A stretch of 64,000 nt of DNA from Eublepharis macularius (taxonomy: Eukaryota; Chordata; Lepidosauria; Squamata; Eublepharidae): positions 76,088,001 through 76,152,000 of the forward strand of contig NC_072795.1 in assembly GCF_028583425.1 (NCBI RefSeq), read 5' to 3'. Shown piece by piece: positions 28,667-43,600 of the stretch. The translations under genes and the position numbers were made by a program. Every line of letters starts with the position of its first letter. Positions within the stretch are counted from its first letter, which is position 1. The notes under the pieces were generated by a model that was not told the origin of the DNA, did no database searches, and worked only from the letters and a program-made list of their open reading frames with translations.

Positions 28667-31600
28667 CTGTCAATCAGCAAGAATAATATGAAACCAGGAT
28701 TGCATCATGTAACAAGAAAAAAAACTTTCTAAACCTGCTGAGTGAAAAAGGCTGATATATAGAAATATTTGAAGTTAAAAAATGGGATAAATTGTTTATC
28801 TAAGATGGAAACAAAGACTTACAGTTTGGGCATATAATGTTAAAAATAATTAAGGATGTACTGCTTAGAATAATGGAGAATATATATTTGTTTTAGATAG
28901 AGGAAGCTAATAAAAGTAAGGGAAAGGGGACAAAGGGTTGGAAAGCTGTTGGAAGTCAACAAAAAGGGGGGAAGGGGAGGGGGTTAGAGATGAAAAAATT
29001 GGGGAAAATTGAATGTAAATGTAAAAATAATGGATTCTAACCCAATAAAAAACTTTTTCAAAAAAAAAAAGAAAAAGGCTGATTGCGCACACATTGGATA
29101 ATGCACTTTATCAATCATTTGAGGTGGATTTTTTGTTCCGCACACAAAAAAATCCATTCCAAATGATCTATAAAGAGGATTGGAAGTGCATTATCCAATA
29201 TGTGCGGAATCACTCAGAGTCTGTTATAATAGAAGAAAGCAGTCATTTCAAAGAAAACGGTAAAGATGTATTATTACAGAATTTATACATCTCTTTTTGA
29301 GACCTTTTCAAGGTAGTTCACAACATGAAAATAATATAATACAATAAAAAACAAAGAATGATGGGTATTAAAACAAGCATTAAAAACAGCCAGAGTATAA
29401 AATAATATTCAGCAGCCTAAAATGATAGTTCTTGCTAGTCTCACACCATAAAAACAAATGAAATCCCAGTCCTGAATAAAACAAATGTTCTGGCCTAGTA
29501 TCTGAAGGGCAGCAAGGTGGACACTAGGTGAGTCTCAAAGCACTGTCATTCTAAAGGCAAGAACTTAGTAATAGAGAAATGGTGTTTTGGAGTGCTGGGC
29601 ATCCTGGAGTTTGCTACCTTTTCTCTAAGTATCCAGACTTTTGCTTCAGGAAGTTATCGTGAGAGTCAAGTTATAAGTCTTCTCCTTTCAGCTATTAGGA
29701 CCACACTGAGAGCGTTAGGTCTGACCATTGGAGGTTTCTCTATCTTTCCCATTCTTAGGTTGATCCTTCATGTTCCAGAGAACCTTCAGGCTTCTTTCAG
29801 AATGAGCAAGATAATGCCCATAGTGGAAACCATTTTTCCCCACAACCAGAGTATCAATGGATGCCACAGAAGTAGCCTCTGCTTTCACTAAAGGTGAAAA
29901 TAGTGGGCAAAAAGAACTTGTGCAATTTTCCATTTGCCCAGCATCTCATTCAAACAGTGCTTTATGAATGTGCTGTAGTTGCATATGCTACATTAACACA
30001 CTACTAGTGCAATGATTGCAACATGCAAGTTGTACAGGCTATGAATCTCTGGTATGCTAGAGATGCTCATGAAGCAGCTGAGAACCCAGCTTAAATTAGG
30101 TGCTGGGCACAAGCAAGGTCACTTTTGGAGGTTCTTGACCATTAGAAAATGGTTTAAATCAGGCTGTGTGGAAAGGAACCAGTAAAGGCAGGTTGACTAG
30201 AGATGCTTGATCTGCTGAAGCCTTTTGGAATGCTACAGAAAGTTTTCAAACACAAAAGAAACACTAAGGACGTTTTCAGAATGTCAGGCTTGGGACTCAA
30301 CCATCACATGCTTAGTGTCAAAGAACTCCCCCCTACTGAAGTAACTATGGGACTGACTAGAAATCTGAATCCCAGACATGTGTGGCAGTGAGCTGAGCAG
30401 TGATGTTATCTCAGGATGAGTTTATTATCTGCACTTTGGATTGCCCTGATCAAGGAGTGACAAAATATTTAGCCTTTGTATTAAAGAAAAAAGTTCCAGT
30501 TCCTAGACACTAAATACTATTTTGCAAAAAGGAATATTAATAAATTTACAACTGTGTATAGAGAACAAAGCTTTGCCTACAAGTACTTCATGAAATGACT
30601 ATTGCATGGTGAGCATGGACATTGCAGAACAAATGAAAAAAAACTAGAATGTCAAAGAGTGGGACATGATGCTTAGGAATGGGTCCATTTGTGCCCATGA
30701 GATTGGTGGCTTCCTCCTTGGATGGGCTATGCTTAGAGTAAAGAATGCTTCTAGACATTAAGAGTGATAGAGGAGAATGAGTCTTTGCAGCAGCCTCAGG
30801 GAGGTCCTGCTAATGCCTATACATTACAAGATGATGTTTGGGGTTCAAAATGGAACCAGAGAAGTTTCAGTAATGATGTTGCAGGCAACAGCCAATAGAT
30901 GCTCATGACATTTGCAAATCTACATTCTGCCAACACTAATAATATCAACACATGGGATGGCTGATGAATTTGTTTCAAGAGCAAAGATGAGAACTTCTAG
31001 TGCCTAGAAAATGCAGTATCTCTACAAGAGAAGCCCAATCTGCAAGTAACACATCTGGATCACGTAAAGAAAATGTACAGCGAATGTGCTAAAGACCGTT
31101 CAAGCACACAATGTAAACCACTGAGCTTTGATATGTGCACATTTGATAAATGCATGGTGGGAGGAAGGGTCATTGATTTTTACAGAGGGCCCCAAACATG
31201 TTATTTTCCCAGTACCTGACTAACAAACAATTTTGAAATTAAAAGCTGTCCTTGATTAAGAGTGTCGGACTCTAATCTGGAGAACTGGGTTTGATTCCCC
31301 ACTCTTCTGCTTGAAGCCAGCTGGGTGACCTTGGGTCAGTCACAGCTTCTAGGAGCTCTCTCAGCCCCACCCACCTCACAGGATGTTTTGTCATGGGGAT
31401 AATAATAACATACTTTGTAAACCACTCTAAGTGGGCATTAAGATGTCCTGAAGGGCAGTATATAAATCGAATGTTGTTGTTGTTATTGCAACACTTTGTA
31501 CAAAGGTGCATTATTGGAAGACCTCTCCATAAAACACTCCTCTTTGGCTTGCTAAATTCTCCATTAACATTCCTGCAGTATACAAGCTCCTTGCTTGTAG

Positions 31601-34600
31601 CAGAAGGTTGCCTGAACTGGAATTTTTACACCATATGGTGAGGCAAGGATGGTCTCGCTTTTGTGCTGAGAGTTAGATTAGATTAGATTAGATTAGATTA
31701 GATTAGATTAGATTAGATTAGATTAGATTAGATTAGATTAGATTAGATTAGATTAGATTAGATTAGTGTTTTTTTTCAACTCTCTAAAAGCCATACCTTT
31801 ATTCTTATGGTCCCTCTTTCTTGCAAATAATAACCTCCAATTGACTGAAGAGTTTTTGCTGTGATCATAGAGACATGGATTTGGAGGGCTACAAAAAGAA
31901 AAGAATTGTGTATTAACTACCTATACCAGGAAGGAAAAGTCCAGTTTTTAAAAAAATGTTCTCGTATTAGAAGACTGCAGTGAGCTAGAAGAAAAAGGCC
32001 CATTTCATAGCTTTTGTATCTATTTAGTATTTAACTAAATAGTAATATCCTGCTGTTCTCCCCAATAATACCTAAAGCAGCTTATATCAACCTGCCCCCT
32101 CCATTTTATCCTCATGTCAACATTGTGAGGCATATGAGATTGGGGCGGCGGGGGGGGGGGGGGGCTCAAGCAGCCCAGTGAGCTTCAGTGGCATAGTGGG
32201 GATCTGAACTTGGGTCTCCCAGTCCTAGACTATAACTACTATGCCCTGTTCACTGTATTGGAAGCTGCTAAATTAGGGACAACCTCTCAAATGCAACGGG
32301 AGACACAGTGCTCTAAGTTATTCAATGGCAATCAGCAGCTGAAAGTCCCTGAGACAAATCCAAGCCCCCTGGGTATAGCATGTGTCTCTGCTCTTCCCCA
32401 CTCCCACAACTGCGAGTCCAGAGGCAAGAGTGATGTACACAGAGAGGATTATAGTTATGAACATAAGATTGTCAAAACAGCCAGCAATTCAAAGATGAAA
32501 ATAGGGGCATACTTGTGCATATGTAATCTTTATTTGTATGCTGAGGATCACTGCCCAATGGCCTCCCTTCAGTATTACTCTTCTTCAGCTGCTGTGCTGA
32601 AATCAGCTACCCTGAACTTGTTGCCAAAGTAGGATGTGTGTGTGTGTGTGTGTGTGCGTGCACCTGGAAGCCATAGGCGTGTCATCTGCACGTATTAATG
32701 TGCATGTGCCCTGGAGTCAAGTTGCATCTGCTCCTTTTCCAGACATCTAATCTTTAATATCTTACTCTGTTCAGGTTGCTGCTAGCCCTATTTCATCTCA
32801 TGATCTGAGCTCTCTCCTTCCACTTGGAGAAGTGTTTACCTTGTCTGTTACCCCTTTTAAAAAATGCATAGGACATACGTAAGCTGGTGCTTTCCATCCT
32901 TGAAGCTGTATTCACAGTGTCACCGAACAGGCAGTATCGTGGCCTTGTGATCCCTACTACTCCTGCCACAACAGGACCTACAGTAACAAAGAAAGCATCA
33001 AGGAAGACACCAGCCACAAAGACAAATGAAATGCAATATCCCCACCAACAAGCTGTACTTCTTTCTAAGAAGTATAAATGAACATTTGATGCAGTCTCAG
33101 AATCAAAATAGGCATGAGGTAGGATCATGCAAATCTGTCTCAAGTTAAGGCAGTTGCAAAAAAATGCTTACTACAACCTCACTGTAGCCTGGGAGACGGC
33201 TTCTTACCTCAACACGGCCAACCTAGCCACCTGGATCCATGCTATGGTAACATCAGAACTTGACTATTGTAATGCACTATACATTGGTCTCCATCTAAGT
33301 TAACTAGGAGGCTCCAATTGGTGCAAAATGCTGCAGCTCGACTGTTAGCAGGAGCAAGTAGAAGCATGAACATCAATCCCATCCTACAGTCACTCCATTA
33401 GCTACCTATCAGTTACCATGCTCAATTCAAGGTACTGGTTATTACATACAAAGCTCTTCAAGGCCTTGGCCCAGCATACCTATGAGATCGCCTCACTCCT
33501 TCTGTCCCTCCATGGCAGTTTCGTTCATCTGAACAGGGTCTCTTGCAGTTGCCACCCTGCACATGGGTGAAATCAACAGCAGCCCGCACATGGGCTTTCT
33601 CTGTGGTAGCCCCCACCCTATGGAACAGTCTGCCTGAGGAGGTCAGGAGAGCCCCTACTCTCCTGGCTTTCCGCAAATGGTGCAAAACTGAATTTTTTCT
33701 GGGGCTGCCCTTGGCCATCTACTATGCCCATATACGGACTCCCAATATTTGTTTAAACAGCCTGCTCCTGACTTTTAAAAATTATTATTGATTTTATGGT
33801 TTTGTGACTTTTAATGTATTTTTTGAATGTTGTTAGCCACCCTGAGCCCATCTGTGGGGAGGACGGGGTATAAATCAAATCAAATAAATAAATAAATAAA
33901 TAATTCAAAAAGATAAGATAAGAGGGAAGTATTATATAGGTAAGTCTCCCATCTAAGATGGGTAATGGGAGACCAAGATAAGTATTTTATAGGGAGGGGT
34001 CCCAAATGCTTCACTAATGAGCTAGGGACCATAGACTTCACCACTACGTTGAAGTCACTGCATTGTCTTGCATATTATCTGTTGCTCAAATATGTACTCT
34101 TATACTACCTGTACTTCATGTTTATCTAATGTCAGTGCTAGAATTGATTATGTTCTATTTCAGCAATTCTTCAACTCTGTATTGGATCCCTGCTAATGCT
34201 ACGTCTTTGTAAAATCCTATGACATTGTTGTGAAAATGTCCTTAACACTGTATAAAAATGTCCTTGATACTGTATAGAAACATTCCTGGTACTGATTGTA
34301 CTAATCTCACGCTATGTAATCCGCCTTGAGTCTCATTGAGAAAGGCGGACTCTGAATGACATAAAATAAATAAATAAATAAATTAGAGGCACTTTCCTTC
34401 AGTGAAAGGAGACTTCTGGATGCAAGATGCTCAGGCATTCTTCTTTCCTCTGGTAGAAAAGATATGCAGGACTGAAATGTGTATGTTCATTCCCCTTTAC
34501 TGTAAATGTGTCTGTGTCTGTCTGTCTGTCTCTGTGTCTGTCTCTGTGTCTGTCGTTATCGTTGTCGGTGTCGGTGTCTGTCTGTCTGGTGATTCAGTCT

Positions 34601-37600
34601 GCATTTTCCTACTCCAGGCAGATTTCCTGTTCTCTGCTTTGACTCATTGAAACTGTTTGCCTTGAAAAATATGGGCAAAATGATATGCATTTTATTTATT
34701 CTCTGTTTTTAGAAGACCAAAGCTTGGTTAAACACAGACTACTTAAGCTACAGTATAAGTGTGCAATCCCATGCATGCTTACCTGGGAATAAATCTTCTT
34801 GGACTCAGTAGGACTTAATTCTGAATAATTAAGTAAATGTGATCACACTTAATTTTGCCTGTCATATACAGCCCTTGACACGTGATGCATAACTGTGCTT
34901 TAATTTCTAGTTAAACCATGATGATGGAGAGTGCCCTTAAGTCAGAGCTGACTTCAGCAACCCCTGGTAGGGTTTTCATGGCAAGAGACTAACAGAGGTG
35001 GTTTGCCATTGTCTGCCTCTGCAACCCTGGTCTTTATTGGAGGTCTCCCATCCAATTACTTACCAAGGCCAACCCTGCTTAGCTTCTGAGATCTGATGAG
35101 ATCATGCTAACCTGGGCTATCCAGATAAGGGCAGGTAAACCATAGCATCACAGAAAGTAGAAGATATAATCAGGTAAATCTGATTTTCTAATATCATTTC
35201 TAGGTCAGGTGAATGAAATGAAACCCAAAATTAAAAAAGTAATGTTTAAAAACCAAGGCCAATTCAATCAGGTTTAAAAATATAAGAAGAGCCTGCTAGA
35301 TCAGACCAATGACCCATCTAGTGCAGCATCCTGTTTCATGTAGCAGCCAACCAGTTGCCCTGGAGGACCAAACAAATAAGACATAGGCCTTACTTTGCCT
35401 TGCTTTGTATTGCCTCCTAGCAATGGATTTCAGTGGTTTGCTGCCCCTGCATATGTAGGCTTTCTTGCCTTATCATGGCTAGTAGTCATTGATGGCCCTC
35501 TCCTCCATAAACATATCTAACACCCTTTAATGCTATCTATGCTTGTGGCCATTCACTGGCAGTGAATTCTATAGTTTAACTGCTCATTAAGTAAAGAAAT
35601 ATTTCCTTTTGTTTGTTCCAAACCTGTTTTCCAACAATTTCATTGGGTGTTGCAGAGTTCCACTCTCCCCTTGCATAATTTTATAAATTTCTATAATGCC
35701 ATCCCCCATCCATCTTTTTTCTAGACTGAAAAGTCCCAGATTGAAAAGTCCCTTTCCTGTAAGGAAAGGTGCTCCAACCCCTTGATCATCTTGATTGCCC
35801 TCTTCTCTACTTTTTCCAGCTCTGCAATGTCCTTTTTGAGATACCAGAACTACACATGGTGTTCTAAATGAGGCTGCATCATAGCTCTCTACAAGGGTAT
35901 TACAATATTGACCATTTTATTTTCAGTTCTTTTTAAAACAATTTTTAGTATGGAGTTTACCTTTTTCACTAATAGTTTGTTCTGCTTCCCAAAGATCAAC
36001 CCCCTGAACACTATACACATGTGACTGACATGTCCATATAATGAATGTATGTAATAAGGTAGCAGGATTAAGCCTGCTGGCTCTGTCTCCAATCTTATGC
36101 ATGTTCTGCATAGCTCCAGAAAACATTTATGCATGAAAGAAGTGTACAAACCCAACACAGGATCCCTGCTTGTGCATACAAAGCCTGGCTGGGAATATAA
36201 TTTTCACACATATAGATTCTTATAGAAGTAACACTGAAAATCAGTAGGAAGGAAGTAGAGTCAGAAAGTAGATATGTTGTACTCTCCCCATAAATGCCTT
36301 TGTTGTACTAGTATGTATAGTCTTATAATCCTGGAAAAGCAATACAGTTGGCAGCTATTATAGTAGGGGTGTGCACGCAGAAAAAAAAAATCAGGTTTCC
36401 TGCTTTGGGTTTATCCGAAGCAGGAAAAAAATCCGGAATAACCCTAAACCTGAAGGAGCAAGCCACTTTGGGTTCTGGTATTTAAGCTGCTTCGGAATGC
36501 TCTGTAAATATTTGGAGCATACAAATCTGCACTTCCCGCAGGCTTTTCCATCTGATGGGAGGGGGAAGAGGGAGTTCCCTCTTCCCCCCTCCTACTGGGT
36601 GAAAAAGCCCAGTGGAGTTTTGAAAGCTCAAAGCAGCCCTGAAAAGAATTGATTTGAGCTTTTAAAACTTCCAGGCTGGCTTTTTCATCCAATGGGAGGA
36701 AGAGGGAAGTCCCTCTTCCCCCTCCCGCTGGGTGAAAAAGCTGGGGTGGAATTTTAAAAGCTCAAAGCAGCCCTGAAAAGAGCTGATTTGAGTTTTTAAA
36801 ACTTCCAGGCTGGCTTTTTCATCCAATGGGAGAGGAGAAGAGACAACTCCCTCTTCTCCCCTCCCATCAGGTAAAAAAGAGGTCGGGGAGCTTTGAAAGC
36901 AGCAGCAACACTTTTCTTGCCCTGGTTTGCAAACGGCAAGGTAAGTGCTGCTGTTCTACGCAAAGCTTCCCGAAGTGTTCCGAAATGCTTCGGAAAGCTT
37001 TGCTTCGGGATTCCCTAATCAGCTCAGCAATGCTGGGGCCGATTCAGGAACCCCAGATCTATACAAATAGATTCCAATTTGGTTAAAAATCCGAATGGGA
37101 AACCTGAAGCACACACCCCTATATTATAGTACTGATAGCATGGGGTGATAGGTTGGTAAATCTGACTGATAGGTTGGTAAAATCTGGCACAGTTAGGTAA
37201 TATTTCAGTAGGAATGTTTTGTTTTATGTTACATCTGGGCTATCTTACACAAATGACACAGACACAGTACCAAATAAGCTTCTAGTGCTGGCTTCCTTTC
37301 AAATTAATCACAACACCTAACAGGATAACTATTTCCTCATAACATAATGGGGAGGAGCCCTTAGTCATGGTCTCATTCATGCCAAATCTTGATTTGTAGC
37401 ATGAGAATTAGATGTATGATAAGCATGGCAGCAGAAGACTGCCTGCTGTTGTATGTATGTAACATAGGGGTGTATCTGTCCTAGCAAAAAAAAAAGGCAA
37501 TATATAGGTCACAGAAGTAATCCACATGTTTCATATAACTATGCTGCTCCCAGGTCCGGCACCAAAGATAGATGTGTCGTGAATGCTATCTTGTAGCTCT

Positions 37601-40600
37601 TTTATCTGATACCTGTTAGAGAAGTTGTTTACAAAAAGTAAGCTTAGTTTCTCTGCTTCTTTCAATATACTACTTCTTTGTTTGGACCACAGGAAAAGCT
37701 GCCCTAATGCTTTTACTTGATACAGCAGCAAAATCATGATTAGTAGAAACCATCTCAGCAAGTTCAACTTGTGCAGTTCATTAAGCTGCATATATACATC
37801 TTCCAAGTTCAGGAACAGGGCACAAAGCAAACTCAGATAAATGGGTATAGATATAAATACTCTGATGAAGGATATGTGATTATACATAGTGATGATATTT
37901 CATTGGCATTCGATCCATGTATCTACCTATAATTTCATTGTAATCTCAGCACATCATCTTTAATTTAAGTACATTTTTATCCTTCCTCCAAGGAGTTCAG
38001 GGTTATGTACACGGTTCTCTCCGCTTCCATTTTATCTTTATAACAATCCTGCGATGTGGTTGAGGCTGTGACTGTCCCAAGGTCACCCAGTCAGCTTCCA
38101 TGGCACATTGGGATTTGAACCTGGGCATCTCAGGTCCCAGTCCAGTACTCTAATCATCATTCATGACCTATTGTCTTATGACTGTTGTAAATGACTATGG
38201 AAATGTTCCTTTATAACGAAATTCCGAAGGGGCATGGCTTCGGCTCCGAGGGTGAAGGAAGCAAAGAAAGTTAGCTCCGTCCCTCCCCACCCTAAAGCCT
38301 CAAAATAAAATGTCATAACAGAACTTAAAAGCAAATAAAGAAAGGAATATGAGCAAACAAAACACTGAGAAGAAAAAAATGAAGGCAAACGCTTCAAAAA
38401 ACCTTCAGGAATTCTTCCTAGCCTTGCAGCAAGCAGCGGGGAAGAAAACTGCGACATCCAAAATGGCTGCTGAATACAGCGAGGGTAAGAATAACTATCC
38501 ATCTTATCTAGCTCAGCAGACCCTATGCTAGCCAGAATGCTTGCTCAATTGGAGCAACAAATTATGAATAAAGTCTCAACTATTCTTCAACCCTTTGAGG
38601 AACAACTTGCTGAAATAAAATCAGCCATAGACAAAGTAGCACAAAAGCCTAATCGTGCCCTTATATTAACCAATTCACTGTGATTTGAAATAGCTGTTTT
38701 ACAACAAGAAAATAAACAGCTACAAGAAAGACTTTTACAACTGGAAATCCAGACAAAACAATCTAACCTTAAATTCAGAAATTTTGATGAGAAGATATCT
38801 GATAATACAGATCTATCCTCTTTTTTAGAATCGTGGCTGTAACAGCATTTACAACTTGAAAAGGGAGCAACCCCTATAATCACCAAGGCTTTTCACCTGG
38901 GATTACAAAATAATCCAAAATATAATAAACCAAGAGATATATTAGCCACAATCCCAGACTGGAAGACAAGGAGTAAAATACTAGAAATTGCAAGAAATAA
39001 AGGATCAATCCCCTACAAAGGGATAAATATTCAAATACTTACAGGCTCGCCATCCACAATATTAAAGAAAAGAAAATAACTCAGATTTACAACAGAAGCA
39101 TTGAGAAAAGCCCAAATAAAATATAAATGGACTAATTATACACATCTTCAAGTCAAAATACAAGATACAATCCACCAAGTTTTAGATCAGGAAACTGGAA
39201 AGACATTACTGCAAGACCTTGGCATTGAGACTTTTTCAATCAGAGATAGAATATCACAGAAAAGAAAAACGCTCAGTCCTTTATCACCCTATAAGGAAAA
39301 CAAGACCCAAGAGAGACATATTTAACAAGAAAGAAAAAACAGAATGAAATGTTAAAATCCAAGTTGATAGCAAACTAAAATAACCTGTAAAATGCTATCA
39401 CTGTAAAATGCATATATTTAGTATCAGGCATGGGGTGGGGTGGGGTGGGGGCGGGAATGGAGCTCACAGACAGGGCCTCCAGTTATTTACAGTTCAAGTT
39501 GGTAGCAGTAGGCCAAATAGTCTATAGGGGGTTACTCTTGGGCTATAGAGAACTATTATTAAGCAACCTAACTAATCCAATTTAAATAGCACTATTTAGC
39601 AAAGTAACAGGAGACTGAGGGAGGGGGAGGGGAAGGGGGTTACTTTAGCAAGGTTTATAAGGGTTACAATGATGAAGATATATTAACATTGTTGGTTCTT
39701 CTATTAATATCTGTAATGGATGGATAAAAGGTTTGACTTCATAATAATACTTATACTTCATAATAATACTTATCCCCCCCGTGGAGGGGGGGGATTAAAC
39801 CACGCCCCTATGTGAACATAGATGCTGCTGTCCGCGCTTAATTCTGTCCACACTTAATACAGCATACATTTGCTCTGGAAGAATCGTTGTATGGAACACC
39901 AAATCTATATTATGTGCTACTTTTAATTATTTATATGTAAATATACAACATTTATATATTTGCATAGTTATAATTGATTGGATGTAGTGTGTTAGATGTA
40001 ATATTTTTAAAAAATTTTAATGGCATTTGATATTTGTATTTCTGTTATCCGCCCTGAGCCTGCGAAAGCAGGGAGGGCAGAATATAAATGTAATAAATTA
40101 AATTAAATTAAATTAAATTAATCATTATTATATATATTGAAAAAGTCTTCCTTAAACAGTATTTTTATTAATAATCTAATTATTATCAAAGTAGTTCAAT
40201 CGTTTATGTTTATGCTATAAATCCTCTAGAATAAGGTTAAGATTTAAGTTATCATTTAGTATATCAACCTTTAATTGAAATCCAAGTTGAAACACTCATT
40301 TGTAAGAAAATTCATGGTTATAAGGGAATATAAATCATTGTTATTATGTAACAGAAAATTTCTTAGTTATCAGTGTTTAATGACTTTCTCTCAATATTGT
40401 AACTACGAATGTGCATAATTAAATACAAATTTGGAAAACTTAAAAAAAAGAAAAAAGAAATACCTCCTTGAAATCCACCTCACACACCCCAGAGCCAAAA
40501 AGAATCTAGGAGGTAATGTGGTGAAAAGGTTCATTTTGAACCCTAATAATAAGTTCCTTGGTCTGAGACATCACCTAGAAACTAAAATAAGAACGATCAC

Positions 40601-43600
40601 TGGTTGTAAAATTAATCAATTTTAACAAAGCAGCAGAAATTAACTGGAAAGTTCTCATGAGCTAGCTTAAAACAGAATCATCTTGCAAGGTAGCTCCAAG
40701 GATAAATTCTAGGAGCGTGCAGCAAAAAATTATTTGGTTTTATTCAGCTACAGATATCAGGAATACCATACATGTTCTGTATTCCTGATACTCAGGTCAG
40801 ATGCTTTATTTGGATATGGTGTTATTCGAGAATTCCAAATGTATTCGGCCATTATTCCGTCAAGGGGTAGGGGTTCTTTCAAGCAAACTCCACCAAAATT
40901 GCAGGGAATCTAGTGAACAGTATGTGGGATGCCAAATTTCTACCTATGAAGACAATAAAAAAGATAGTTCTCAAACCAAATACAGAGGAAATTGATGCCC
41001 TTTACCTGTATGAATGCCTATACGCAGCCTCAATTTCTCATTGGGCATGTGCCCAATCTCGAAGGAGATCATAGCACTGAGAAAGTGCAAAGACATAGTA
41101 GCAATTTCTTCCACATGTTTGGTCCCATTGCGGATGGGGAGGCCGCTGGCAACCATATAGGCATCTCCAATTGTTTCAACCTATTAACAAATTAATCATT
41201 AGTGTTTACATAATTTGCATAATGAGAACAGAAAGTGTGCCAACAGGTGCAACAGAGATTAGAGCCAAAGCAATATTTTTCAGGTCCAGTACAAACTTAT
41301 AAAAATGCACCCCCCCACACACACACACCAATATCACAATCTTTCAACCCATATAAACAATCTCATGAACCGTGAAAAAAGTTTGTCCTCGTTATGAAAT
41401 TACTGTTACATATTTCTGAAAAAGTCCACTTTTGCAACTTTTGTTTAGCAAAAACACTCAGCTTGAGAGTATTACACATTTACTAACTATTTATTCTGTC
41501 AATGTCTTTTTTTTAAAGTCTAATGGGACAACATGGCTGCAAAGATTGGGCCAATTAATGTAAAGTTTTATTTTCCTGGCCTTTTTCATTGCAAAATCAT
41601 GAATTAGCCTCCCAAAAACAATTTCTTTTGCAAGTATTCATTCAATAGACAAGATGACTAGGTGGCTTAACCCTTCATTCCTCATTGTAGAACATCTGAA
41701 GTTTTTGATGAGTGTTAAGTTGCTAAAACTTCTTTCAGCTCCCTGCATAGTCACTGGTAGTGTTCAAAGTATCCATAGGACTATACAAACTTCACTGAAA
41801 ACTCAGACTCTATATTGAAATCATTTTCATCTTGATTTTAGTCACCTGTTACTGTATTGCTGCCAGACTGCAGAAAGGCCTTGAAAAACTGGAGTATAGA
41901 TTGGTTTCCTTTAGTGTCCTATAGCACTGGCAAACATTTTACTAACTTGAACTAATTTTAGGGCCTATACAAAAGTTATGCATAGCCCTGCAAACATTTG
42001 GTATGGTAAAGTCTGCTCTTTTTTCCTTCTGACTCCCTGGACCATGTTACTTATAATTTGGATTAAATGGGCTAATCTTCTAGGAGCATTTAGGATGAGG
42101 GATAGAACTAGCTTTAACAAAACACACAACGTTCTCCATTTTTGTGATTTTTCTCTGTATGAAATGAAGTTATGCACATAGGTTTGCCAACAACAGGGAT
42201 CAGTTCACCTGGAGAAAATGGTTGCTTTGGAAGGTGGACTTTATAGCATTATACCTCACTGAGGTTCCTGGCCTCCGCAGGCTCCATGCCCAAATCTCCA
42301 GGATCTTCCCAACCCAGAGTTGGCAACCCTAGATACACATGACATGGTCATAACCAGGCCTGGGATTAATAGCAATAAGTCTACAGTCCTTAACATCAGC
42401 CCCTTTTGTTCCCCACAATGAATACTATCTTCCTTACTTTGTAGACATCAAATGTTTCAATGATGTTGTCAAAGAGACTGTACAGGTCATTGAGGAGATT
42501 GACAACTTGCAGTGGAGAGCTGAGAGAACACAACTTGGTGAAGCCAACAATGTCCGAGAAAAAAATGGTGACAGAATCAAAGCTCTCTGGTTCCACTGAT
42601 CTCCCAGCAACAAGCTGCTCCCCTATGAAGCTGGAACAAAAAAAAGGGGGCGGGGAGAGAAAATATCCTCCATCTATTCTGCGTCGCCTTAGAAGAAATT
42701 CACAGCTGGTTTTCAGAATACTTTTGTCATTTTGCAACTTTTTATAGATTCACAGTGCAATCCTGTGCAGAGTTACTGCAATTTAATCCCACTGAAATCA
42801 ATGAATTTAGACTGGAATAACTCTGCATAGGACAGCAATGTTAATGACATGGCTCCAACCTTCTTTCAAGGAGAATGATTCTAGTCTAAAGAGCCTTCTC
42901 TTGGAAGATCCTAGCAAACAACATTAAATTGCAAAAGAAAAAGCCTATTTGAATATCATTCATTGTTCTCATACACCATAAAACTATAGCAACACTGGAC
43001 AGAAAGACATTCTTATACAGAGAGAAGTGACGCTTGTCACAGCTGATTCCAAATCCATTTACCTCTTTAAAGTAACAGTGAATAGGCAAAAATACAGTGT
43101 CTCCAGAACAGTAATCACATATCTTAACACATTCATGCCCTCAGATCTGTGGTAAACAAGGACACTAGACAAATCTAATTCGTAGGCACTTGTCATATTA
43201 TCACATTCATGAAGTAGGGAGGCGTTTAAATATTAAGACTATTAGAATTTTAATAATATTGTGTATTAATAATAATATTAATCTTAACAGTAAAGTAGGG
43301 GACCTGTAAGGATTCATAAGGATAGGGACATTCCATTCCCCCCTCCCCTACTAGTTCTTGAGGCCCCACTTTGATAAGTGGCAGCTTGGAAAGGAAGTGT
43401 GCACAATGAGCTTTCTGCTCCAAGTCTCCCCACTGGCCATCAACAGCTGAGTGATGGGCTTGGAACAGAAAGCACACCTCATGCATTTTCTACTCCAAGA
43501 CTTGACCCCACCCCTCATCAGCTGGCTAGACAGGGGTGCTTAGAGAGAAAGCACTTCTGGTCTGCTTTATGTTTCAAGCCACCTCCAGCCACACTGCCAG

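Noticed and set aside
29590-29680. Minus-strand SGYLEKR followed by a stop
   Set aside because: A chance match to the GGYxLxxRG motif without splice sites or continuation.
31500-31620. Minus-strand stretch with [14 protein letters not shown], also like the penultimate GUCY2G exon
   Set aside because: It is seven residues short, lacks the IHVS motif and has a poor donor. The exon at 31797-31888 fits fully.
31673-31766. Regular repeat array that could be mistaken for a CRISPR
   Set aside because: The unit is five bases with no spacers; it is a microsatellite in a vertebrate intron.
32210-32632. 140-codon + strand frame
   Set aside because: It starts in a SINE remnant, has no recognisable domain and no splice context.
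34915-35150. 5S rRNA gene
   Set aside because: Only the central 5S part is present, and it runs into a SINE body shared with 55418-55590.
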